A stretch of 12,240 nucleotides of DNA from Clostridium sp. (lineage in GTDB: Bacteria; Bacillota; Clostridia; Clostridiales; Clostridiaceae): contig NZ_JAHAIF010000069.1 of the NCBI RefSeq assembly GCF_018372875.1, positions 1-12,240 of the forward strand. The letters run 5' to 3'. How positions within the stretch are numbered: position 1 is the stretch's first letter; every line of letters starts with the position of its first letter. Under the pieces are notes generated by a model that did no database searches, was not told the origin of the DNA, and was given only the letters and a program-made list of their open reading frames with translations. This document shows, one piece after another, positions 6,363 to 12,240 of the stretch. Both the position numbers and the translations under genes were made by a program.

Positions 6363-7552
6363 TACAATTAGTTTGCGTTTTATTAGCTTTTTGTCTATGG
6401 CTTTATGTAACCAGCATGGAAAATCCTAATAAATCTTCAGAAATAAAAGACATACCTGTTGATATAATTAATTCAGAGGTGCTAAGGGAATCTAATTTAG
6501 CATTATCTCCCAATCAAAACTTTACTGTAAATTTAAGGATAGATGGACCTGCAAATGCTGTTTATTCTGCCAAAGTAGCAGATTTTAAAGTAACTGCTGA
6601 CTTAGGAACTTATGTATTAAAGAAGGGAGAAAATAATGTTCCAGTAAGAGTGGTTAATTATCCGCAAGATGTAAATGTAATGAATACAGGAGTATTATCA
6701 ATAAAAATTAATGTAGAAGAGTATACAGAAAAGTATGTTAATGTTGTATCTAAAGTAGATACACTTTTTAAAGAAGGTTTCGTAGAAAGAAATGTAGAAT
6801 TTACACCACAAAGTGTTAAGATTTATGGTCCTGAAAGTGCAGTTTCAAAGGTAAAATCAGTAGCCTTAATTGGAGAGACTAAAGATATATCAGAAGACTT
6901 TGAAAGTGAATACGAGTTGATTCCTATAGACAGTGAAGGAGCTGTGGTAAAAGGTGTAAGTTTAGATAAGTCAAAAGGAACATTAAAAATGCAGGTAGGA
7001 AAGGGAACTGAAGTTCCTATAAAAGTTAAATATATGGGTTCATTAAAAAATGGATTAAGTATAGAGAAAGAAACATTATCAAAGAATAAAGTAAGCATTA
7101 TTGGTGATCCTAAGGCTGTTGAAAATATTAAATATATAGAAACAGAGCCATTAAATCTATCAGATATAGTGTCTAGTAAGGATGTAAACTTGAAGTTATC
7201 AATACCGGAAGGAATAACAGTAAGTTTAGATGAGCAGTATGTAACTGTTAGCTTAAAGATAAAGGATGAGATTCCAGTAACTAAAAGCTTTAGTGTTAAG
7301 GTGGATTACATTGGAGTTGATGCAAATCATGAGTATACACCTAACACAGTAAATGTGGTATTAGAAGGGACAAAAGAAGCTTTAGCATCAATAAAGGCTG
7401 ATAATATTAAAGTTGAAGCAAGTGTTGGTGGTTTAGTTGAAGGGAATCATGAAGTTGAGTGGAAAGCAACTTTAGTAGGTATTGATAGACAGGATATATC
7501 TATAAAAACAAATAGTGGCAAGGTTTCGGTAGTTATAACGACATTGCAGTAA
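6332..7552 (+). CDS. cdaR: CdaR, YbbR-domain regulator of CdaA
   Basis: CdaR is the membrane-anchored extracytoplasmic partner that modulates CdaA activity. The 406 residues contain one N-terminal transmembrane segment (about 9-26, VQLVCVLLAFCLWLYV) and then four YbbR repeats at about 36-128, 132-223, 226-310 and 314-404. Repeated family features are visible, such as the NVEFTPQSVKIYGPESAVSKV stretch near residue 154 and the related KNKVSIIGDPKAVENI and TVNVVLEGTKEALASI. The start is GTG 6332, inside the end of cdaA, with GAGAAGGTG (6317-6325) at good spacing. The overlap implies coupled translation in a 1:1-type complex. In many Firmicutes glmM follows directly. Here a terminator follows, so the operon has just two genes. 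Confidence 0.94.
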   Translation: MDKGNEKRGIVQLVCVLLAFCLWLYVTSMENPNKSSEIKDIPVDIINSEVLRESNLALSPNQNFTVNLRIDGPANAVYSAKVADFKVTADLGTYVLKKGENNVPVRVVNYPQDVNVMNTGVLSIKINVEEYTEKYVNVVSKVDTLFKEGFVERNVEFTPQSVKIYGPESAVSKVKSVALIGETKDISEDFESEYELIPIDSEGAVVKGVSLDKSKGTLKMQVGKGTEVPIKVKYMGSLKNGLSIEKETLSKNKVSIIGDPKAVENIKYIETEPLNLSDIVSSKDVNLKLSIPEGITVSLDEQYVTVSLKIKDEIPVTKSFSVKVDYIGVDANHEYTPNTVNVVLEGTKEALASIKADNIKVEASVGGLVEGNHEVEWKATLVGIDRQDISIKTNSGKVSVVITTLQ

Positions 7553-7573
7553 AAACTATTAATTCTTCCAATT

Positions 7574-7601
7574 AAAAAAGTGGCATAGCCACTTTTTTTT
7601 T
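7574..7601 (+). terminator. Rho-independent terminator after cdaR
   Basis: AAAAAAGTGGC (7574-7584) pairs perfectly with GCCACTTTTTT (7588-7598) around an ATA loop, and the T run continues to 7601. It closes the cdaA-cdaR operon. The A run on the 5' side would make it partly active in the other direction, although there is no gene there to need it. Confidence 0.93.
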
Positions 7602-7630
7602 GTTATAGTAGGAAATAAAAGATATCTAAT
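7600..7630 (+). promoter_or_regulatory. Possible promoter for the FAD-dependent dehydrogenase gene
   Basis: TTGTTA at 7600-7605, overlapping the end of the terminator T run, could be a -35 box. The -10 region is less clear: TATCTA (7623-7628) has the correct 17-bp spacing but matches only the first three positions, while TCTAAT (7625-7630) matches better at 19 bp. The presence of a strong terminator just upstream means some promoter must lie in this 45-bp interval. Confidence 0.35.
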
Positions 7631-7646
7631 AAGAAAAGGTGAGAAT

Positions 7647-9248
7647 ATGACAATTAGAATTAATAATATAAGCTTAAATATAGAAGAACCATTAGAGAAT
7701 TTAAAGAGAAAAGTAGCTAAAAAACTTAGAATAAATGAATCGGATATTTTCGAGTTTAAAATTTTAAAGGAAAGTATTGATGCTCGTAAAAAAGAGAATA
7801 TAAAATTCAATTATTCTATAGATATAAGTTGTAATGGAGAAAAGAGAATAGTATCTAAATTAAAAGATAAAGATATAAAAATTGAAGATAATATAGAAGA
7901 AATTAAGGTTGAATCAGGGAGTGCAGTATTAGAACATAGGCCTGTAGTAGTTGGGTTTGGACCAGCTGGTATATTTTCCGCATTAAGACTAGCCCAATAT
8001 GGATATAATCCTATTGTAATTGAAAGAGGAGAAGATGTAGACTCTAGAACAAAAACTGTAGAGGAATTTTGGAAGGGAGATTGTAAGCTAAATCTAGAAT
8101 CAAATGTACAGTTTGGAGAAGGGGGAGCAGGAGCATTTTCAGATGGTAAACTTACTACTAGAATAAAAGACAATAGATGTGGATATGTTTTAGAAGAATT
8201 AGTGAAAGCAGGAGCACCAGATGAAATAATATATTCTGGGAAGCCACACGTAGGCACAGACTTGTTAAAGGGAGTAGTTAAAAATATAAGAAAAGAAATT
8301 ATTAGGTTAGGTGGAGAAGTTAGATTTAACTCAAAGTTAGAAAAAGTAAATATCAAGGATGGAAAGTTAAAGAGCATAATTGTAAATGGTGAAGAGATTC
8401 CTTGCGAAGCATTAATTTTAGCAATAGGACATAGTTCAAGAGATACATATGAAATGTTATTTAGAGAAGGAGTTTTTATGCAGCCTAAAGCTTTTGCAGT
8501 AGGTGTAAGGATTGAACACCCACAAAAAATGATTGATGAAAGTCAGTATGGTAAGTATGCTGGTCATCCTAGATTAAAGGCAGCAGATTATAGGCTAGCT
8601 TATCAAAGTGAAAAAACAGGAAGAGGAATATATTCTTTCTGTATGTGTCCTGGAGGAGTAGTTGTAGCGGCTGCTTCAGAAGAGAATAGGCTAGTTTCAA
8701 ATGGAATGAGTTATCATGCAAGAGATTTAGAAAATGCAAATTCTGCATTGGTTGTAACTGTTGGACCTGATGATTTTGAAGGTAGCTCACCACTTAAGGG
8801 GATGGAGTTTCAAAGGCATTATGAAAGTTTAGCATATAATTTAGGAGGCGGTGGTTACAAGGCGCCAGTTCAACTAGTTGGAGACTTTATGAAGGATGAA
8901 GTAAGTAAAAAAATAGGTTGTGTAACACCATCATATAAACCAGGATTTGAATTTAGGGATTTAAGAGAATGTTTACCTAATTATGTAATTGATTCTATAA
9001 AAGATGGTATAGCTAAATTTGATACTAGGATAAAAGGCTATGGCATGAGTGATGCAGTTCTTACAGGTATAGAGACTAGAACATCAGCGCCTATAAGAAT
9101 GTCAAGAAATGAGAATTTAGAAAGTATAAATACATCAGGATTATATCCTTGTGGAGAAGGAGCAGGTTTTGCAGGAGGAATAATATCAGCTGCAGTAGAT
9201 GGAATTAAGGTTGCTGAGAAAATTATAAGTAAATATAAAGAAATTTAA
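7647..9248 (+). CDS. FAD-dependent dehydrogenase, COG2509 type
   Basis: The 533-residue flavoprotein is of the uncharacterised FAD-dependent dehydrogenase type (COG2509). Residues 1-95 form a separate Lys/Ile-rich N-terminal domain. The Rossmann FAD motif VVVGFGPAG lies at 100-108, with ERG at 126-128 for the ribose contact. The diagnostic stretch FGEGGAGAFSDGKLTTR is at 156-172, a second nucleotide-contact strand ILAIGHSSRD at 257-266, FCMCPGG at 331-337, GIETRTSAPIRM at 474-485 and the C-terminal FAD motif GLYPCGEGAGFAGGI at 498-512. Length is normal. ATG 7647 has AAAAGGTGAG just upstream. The substrate is unknown; FCMCPGG cysteines could be redox-active, which is inference. It has its own promoter region and terminator, so it is a single-gene unit between cdaR and ptb. 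Confidence 0.88.
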   Translation: MTIRINNISLNIEEPLENLKRKVAKKLRINESDIFEFKILKESIDARKKENIKFNYSIDISCNGEKRIVSKLKDKDIKIEDNIEEIKVESGSAVLEHRPVVVGFGPAGIFSALRLAQYGYNPIVIERGEDVDSRTKTVEEFWKGDCKLNLESNVQFGEGGAGAFSDGKLTTRIKDNRCGYVLEELVKAGAPDEIIYSGKPHVGTDLLKGVVKNIRKEIIRLGGEVRFNSKLEKVNIKDGKLKSIIVNGEEIPCEALILAIGHSSRDTYEMLFREGVFMQPKAFAVGVRIEHPQKMIDESQYGKYAGHPRLKAADYRLAYQSEKTGRGIYSFCMCPGGVVVAAASEENRLVSNGMSYHARDLENANSALVVTVGPDDFEGSSPLKGMEFQRHYESLAYNLGGGGYKAPVQLVGDFMKDEVSKKIGCVTPSYKPGFEFRDLRECLPNYVIDSIKDGIAKFDTRIKGYGMSDAVLTGIETRTSAPIRMSRNENLESINTSGLYPCGEGAGFAGGIISAAVDGIKVAEKIISKYKEI

Positions 9249-9251
9249 TGA

Positions 9252-9287
9252 AATATTCTGAAAACTTTGGTTTTCAGGATATTTTTT
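9252..9287 (+). terminator. Rho-independent terminator after the FAD-dependent dehydrogenase
   Basis: AATATTCTGAAAAC (9252-9265) pairs with GTTTTCAGGATATT (9270-9283) over 14 bp with one G-T pair and a TTTG loop, followed by TTTT. It begins 4 bases after the stop codon and separates this gene from ptb-buk. Confidence 0.93.
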
Positions 9288-9328
9288 GTTACAATGGAAG
9301 TAATATCTATGGATAAATATAACTGTGA

Positions 9329-9346
9329 ATGTTATAAATTTAACAT
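9329..9346. promoter_or_regulatory. Rex-like operator in the ptb-buk leader
   Basis: ATGTTATAAATTTAACAT has perfect 6-bp arms (ATGTTA/TAACAT) around a 6-bp AT centre and resembles the clostridial Rex consensus TTGTTAANNNNTTAACAA, with mismatches at the outer bases and one inner base. Rex is a repressor that senses NADH/NAD+ and often controls fermentation genes in Clostridium, so the site makes sense in front of butyrate genes. TTAACA at 9340-9345, inside the site, resembles a -35 box, but a well-spaced -10 is not obvious (TTATAG at 9365 is 19 bp away). A half-site-like TTGTTTAAC follows at 9356-9364. The rest of the 124-bp leader (9288-9411) is AT-rich with no other feature. Confidence 0.5.
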
Positions 9347-9411
9347 AGTTTTGTGTTGTTTAACTTATAGACAATTAAAAATATAGATAAAAAGTATAAG
9401 AGGTGCATAAA

Positions 9412-10320
9412 ATGAGTAAGAATTTTGATGATTTATTGTCAAGGGTAAAAGAGTGTAAAAGAAAAAAGGTTTCTGTTGCAGTAGCGCAAGATGAACCAGT
9501 ATTAGAAGCTATTAAAGCTGCTAAGGAACAAGGAATCGCTGATGCGATTTTAGTAGGAGATAAAAATAAGATTAAAGAAATAGCTGATTCAATAGGCATG
9601 GATATAACTCAATTTGAAGTTATTCATGAACCAGATGTAAAAAAAGCTGCATTATTTGCAATTCAATTAGTATCTAGTGGTAGAGCTGATATGGTAATGA
9701 AGGGATTAGTAGATACAGCTACTTTTTTAAGAAGTGTTTTAAATAAAGAAGTTGGATTAAGAACAGGAAAGGTAATGTCTCACGTATCAGTATTTGAAAT
9801 TGAAGGATTTGATAGGTTAATATTCTTAACTGATGCTGCATTTAATACTTATCCTGATTTAAAGGCTAAGGTGCAAATAGTACAAAACTCTGTAAGTGTT
9901 GCACATGCATGTGGAATAGAATGTCCAAAGGTAGCTCCAGTTTGTGCGGTTGAAGTGGTAAATCCAGATATGCCAGCTACAATAGATGCTTCATTATTAT
10001 CAAAGATGAATGATAGAGGACAAATAAAGGGATGTATAGTAGATGGACCATTAGCTTTAGATAATGCATTATCAGAAGAAGCTGCTCATCATAAGGGAAT
10101 AACAGGACCAGTTGCAGGAAAGGCTGATGTTATAATGCTTCCTAATATAGAAACTGCAAATGTAATGTATAAAACTTTAACTTACACATCTAAGAGCAGA
10201 AATGGTGGAATACTTGTTGGTACTTCAGCACCAGTTATATTAACTTCAAGAGCAGATAGCTTTGAAACAAAGGTTAACTCAATAGCTTTAGCAGCTGTTG
10301 TAGCTGAATCTATTAAATAA
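9412..10320 (+). CDS. ptb: Phosphate butyryltransferase
   Basis: Ptb converts butyryl-CoA and phosphate to butyryl-phosphate and CoA, the penultimate step of butyrate fermentation, in the cytoplasm. The 302-residue protein is a typical PTA_PTB family member, about the length of clostridial Ptb (301 in C. acetobutylicum). Visible conserved stretches are [16 protein letters not shown] (96-111), SHVSVFE (123-129), [13 protein letters not shown] (138-150), [10 protein letters not shown] (211-220), [11 protein letters not shown] (244-254) and [12 protein letters not shown] (271-282). ATG 9412 is chosen over GTG 9403 because the ribosome binding site AGAGGTG (9399-9405) includes that GTG. The upstream leader carries a Rex-like site. 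buk follows after 25 bp, the usual ptb-buk operon. The nearest alternative, phosphate acetyltransferase, would normally be paired with ackA. Confidence 0.94.
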   Translation: MSKNFDDLLSRVKECKRKKVSVAVAQDEPVLEAIKAAKEQGIADAILVGDKNKIKEIADSIGMDITQFEVIHEPDVKKAALFAIQLVSSGRADMVMKGLVDTATFLRSVLNKEVGLRTGKVMSHVSVFEIEGFDRLIFLTDAAFNTYPDLKAKVQIVQNSVSVAHACGIECPKVAPVCAVEVVNPDMPATIDASLLSKMNDRGQIKGCIVDGPLALDNALSEEAAHHKGITGPVAGKADVIMLPNIETANVMYKTLTYTSKSRNGGILVGTSAPVILTSRADSFETKVNSIALAAVVAESIK

Positions 10321-10345
10321 TCAAGAGATTAATGGAGGTTATGGT

Positions 10346-11413
10346 ATGTCATATAAATTATTAATTATAAATCCAGGATCAACTTCAACTAAAATTGGAG
10401 TATATGAAGGTGAAAAGGAATTATTTGAAGAAACTCTTAGACACTCAACAGAAGAAATAGCAAAATACGATAGCATATATGCACAAAGAGGGTTTAGAAA
10501 AGAAGTTATTTTAAATGTTCTAAAAGAAAAGAATTTTGATATAAAGACTTTAGATGCAGTAGTAGGTAGAGGGGGAATGCTTAAGCCAATTCCAGGTGGT
10601 ACTTATGCTGTAACTGAAGAATTATTAGAAGACTTAAAGGTTGGAGTTCAAGGACAACACGCTTCCAACTTAGGTGGAATATTATCTAATGAAATAGCAA
10701 AAGAAATAGGAGTACCAGCGTTTATAGTTGATCCAGTTGTTGTTGATGAATTAGAAGATATAGCAAGATATTCAGGTGTTCCAGAACTGCCAAGAAAGTC
10801 AAAATTCCATGCTTTAAATCAAAAAGCTGTAGCAAAGAGATATGGAAAAGAAAGTGGAAAAGGATATGAAAATCTAAATCTTATAGTTGTACACATGGGT
10901 GGAGGAGTTTCTGTTGGGGCTCATAACCATGGTAGAGTTGTGGATGTAAATAATGCATTAGATGGAGAAGGAGCTTTTTCTCCAGAAAGAGCAGGTACAG
11001 TACCAGCTGGAGATTTAGTTAAGCTTTGTTTTAGCGGTAATTATACTGAAAAAGAAGTTTATAGCAAGTTAGTTGGTAATGGTGGATTAAATGCATATGC
11101 TAACACTAACGATATGAGAGATGTATTAAAAATGATGGATGAAGGTAGTGAAGAAGCAAAGAAGTTATTTAGTGCCTTTATTTACCAAGTTGGAAAAGAT
11201 ATTGGAGCAATGGCAACTGTTTTAGAAGGTAAGGTTGATCAAATAGTTTTAACAGGAGGAATAGCATATTCTCCAGTAGTTACTGAATCTATAACGAAAA
11301 GAGTTGGATGGATAGCTGGAATAACAATTTATCCAGGTGAAGATGAATTACTTGCTCTAGCACAAGGAGCTATAAGAGTTCTTAGTGGCGAAGAAGAGGC
11401 GAAGATTTATTAG
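10346..11413 (+). CDS. buk: Butyrate kinase
   Basis: Buk transfers phosphate from butyryl-phosphate to ADP, giving butyrate and ATP. It belongs to the acetokinase (ASKHA) fold. The 355 residues match clostridial Buk length. Motifs are intact: the N-terminal phosphate loop NPGSTSTK (9-16), GRGG (74-77), [15 protein letters not shown] (152-166), the adenosine/phosphate loop [14 protein letters not shown] (183-196), FSPERAG (211-217) and VLTGGIA (301-307). ATG 10346 has GGAGG at 10334-10338 with 7-base spacing; an upstream ATG at 10341 is out of frame. Cotranscribed with ptb and closed by a strong terminator. Branched-chain acyl-phosphates can also be substrates in this family, but the ptb pairing favours butyrate. 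Confidence 0.95.
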   Translation: MSYKLLIINPGSTSTKIGVYEGEKELFEETLRHSTEEIAKYDSIYAQRGFRKEVILNVLKEKNFDIKTLDAVVGRGGMLKPIPGGTYAVTEELLEDLKVGVQGQHASNLGGILSNEIAKEIGVPAFIVDPVVVDELEDIARYSGVPELPRKSKFHALNQKAVAKRYGKESGKGYENLNLIVVHMGGGVSVGAHNHGRVVDVNNALDGEGAFSPERAGTVPAGDLVKLCFSGNYTEKEVYSKLVGNGGLNAYANTNDMRDVLKMMDEGSEEAKKLFSAFIYQVGKDIGAMATVLEGKVDQIVLTGGIAYSPVVTESITKRVGWIAGITIYPGEDELLALAQGAIRVLSGEEEAKIY

Positions 11414-11423
11414 TATATATGGG

Positions 11424-11462
11424 AAAAGATAACCTCAGAATATCTTGAGGTTATCTTTTTTT
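11424..11462. terminator. Terminator after buk
   Basis: AAAAGATAACCTCA (11424-11437) and TGAGGTTATCTTTT (11446-11459) form a perfect 14-bp stem with an 8-base loop, followed by more T to 11462. It lies 10 bp after buk and 26 bp before the end of the convergent minus-strand gene, so it may also stop that transcript, though the T run is only four bases in that direction. Confidence 0.93.
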
Positions 11463-11488
11463 ATTATTTTATATCTGTTGAATATTTA

Positions 11489-12240
11489 CTATGGCTCAAA
11501 TTGCATTTCAAAAGAAGTAATTATATTGTCTTCGGTGTGAATCCAGAATATACTGTTAGGATATTTATTCAATATATCTCTAAAAAAAGAGTAATCTACA
11601 TTAACTAAATCAATGGAACTTGAATCATTGTAGCTAGGAACCAAGTATTTACATAACTTAAAAGTACAAGATGTAGATATTATATATTCTTTAGTAGATT
11701 TATCATTATTTCTAATGTAGTAACCTGAATCTAAGAAACCACCACCAGCAAAGTTGTCATCCTTAGCTATATTATATAACTCACTAGAAGAATAATCGAG
11801 GCTAGTGAAAATTTCACAATCGTCAAAAAGTATATGGTCCTTATTTGAATTACTATAAAGCTTACGAATATAGCCATATATTTTCTCTTTTTTGACTTCT
11901 TTTACAGTTAATACAAGATTAACTTCTCTATCATATTCATCAGATATTCCATTAAAAGTAAAGTTTCCTAAAGAGGAAGTAGAAACATTTGTATTCTTCC
12001 AAGTAACTTTTGTTTTTGTTTTTTCATTATTAATTAGAAAATCTACTTCATTTGGTAAAGTATAATTAGAATTGATTGATACTGATTCATTAATTGTTGT
12101 AATATTAAATTTAGATTTGATTTCATCCTTTAGTATTTTTATATTATCTACATCTACATTATTATCAACAGCTAGTTTTATAAAATAGTAAGCATCATCT
12201 AACCTATTTACCTCTAAATATTTATCTTTAATATCAAGAT
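11489..12240 (-). CDS. Partial gene: C-terminal part of Ig-like domain protein, unknown function
   Basis: A frame open for 249 codons enters from the right edge and ends at TAG (11491-11489); its start is outside the window. The visible part reads as three segments. Residues 1-44 are helical and TPR-like (LDDAYYFIKLAVDNNVDV). Residues about 58-111 resemble a Big_4-type bacterial Ig-like domain, with the spaced pattern LPNEVDFLINNEKTKTKVTW, GNFTFNG and EYDREVNLVLTV. Residues about 117-249 form a domain I do not recognise, with GYI, ILFDDCEIFTSLD, FAGGGFLDSGYYIRN, YLVPSYNS and the terminal SIFWIHTEDNIITSFEMQFEP. Ig-like domains of this type occur in exported proteins, so surface exposure is likely but no signal peptide is in view. 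It converges on buk and is not part of that operon. Confidence 0.82.
   Translation of the reverse strand, partial: LDIKDKYLEVNRLDDAYYFIKLAVDNNVDVDNIKILKDEIKSKFNITTINESVSINSNYTLPNEVDFLINNEKTKTKVTWKNTNVSTSSLGNFTFNGISDEYDREVNLVLTVKEVKKEKIYGYIRKLYSNSNKDHILFDDCEIFTSLDYSSSELYNIAKDDNFAGGGFLDSGYYIRNNDKSTKEYIISTSCTFKLCKYLVPSYNDSSSIDLVNVDYSFFRDILNKYPNSIFWIHTEDNIITSFEMQFEP

Noticed and set aside
7811..8377. 188-codon minus-strand frame inside the FAD-dependent dehydrogenase gene
   Set aside because: It lies wholly antisense to a well-conserved gene, is Ser/Pro/Phe/Leu-rich as expected for antisense of AT-rich codons, and has no family resemblance.
3691..11462. The four strong hairpins (3691, 7574, 9252, 11424) as copies of one dispersed repeat family
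   Set aside because: Their stems have unrelated sequences and each follows a stop codon with a T run, so ordinary intrinsic terminators explain them.

Overview
The window looks like a chromosomal stretch of a low-GC, spore-forming Clostridium (sensu stricto, butyrate-producing). The base composition is strongly AT-rich, ribosome binding sites are strong (AAAGGAGG-like), and the gene content fits: phosphate butyryltransferase plus butyrate kinase, a CdaA/CdaR c-di-AMP pair and a SleB/CwlJ-type spore cortex hydrolase. The species cannot be fixed from the sequence alone. I see no insertion sequence, phage gene, CRISPR array, tRNA or rRNA.

Layout. (1) Positions 1-120 hold short inverted repeats and a terminator-like hairpin. 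This is probably the 3' end of a transcript entering from the left. (2) Positions 204-3688, + strand, form a compact four-gene unit: two half-size chromate-family (CHR) transporter subunits overlapping by 4 bp, a membrane-anchored TPR protein starting directly after the stop codon of the second, and an isoaspartyl dipeptidase (IadA). The unit ends at a hairpin (3691-3717) that can serve both strands. (3) Positions 3716-5334, - strand: a secreted SleB/CwlJ-type hydrolase that appears to have its own forespore (sigma F/G-type) promoter, and upstream of it a single-pass helical membrane protein of unknown function. (4) Positions 5508-7552, + strand: cdaA (diadenylate cyclase) overlapping cdaR (YbbR-domain regulator), then a strong terminator. 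(5) Positions 7647-9248: a COG2509-type FAD-dependent dehydrogenase with its own terminator. (6) Positions 9412-11413: ptb-buk, the phosphotransbutyrylase/butyrate kinase operon. It is preceded by a 124-bp leader with a Rex-like inverted repeat and followed by a strong terminator. (7) Positions 11489-12240, - strand: the C-terminal 249 residues of a protein that continues past the right edge, with a Big_4-like immunoglobulin fold and an unrecognised C-terminal domain.

How the genes work together. Ptb and Buk convert butyryl-CoA to butyrate with ATP formation, the last steps of butyrate fermentation; the Rex-like site suggests NADH/NAD+ control. CdaA makes c-di-AMP at the membrane under control of CdaR, linking turgor, potassium and wall homeostasis. 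The glmM gene that often follows cdaR in Firmicutes is not here. IadA clears isoaspartyl dipeptides from damaged proteins; its link to the anion transporter and TPR genes is only positional.

Most of the window is ordinary housekeeping and metabolic DNA. The points most worth a second look are the forespore-type promoter before the SleB-like gene, the glutamate in IadA where the E. coli enzyme has its carboxylated lysine, the unknown C-terminal domain at the right edge, and the Rex-like operator. I did not find a convincing new multi-gene system.
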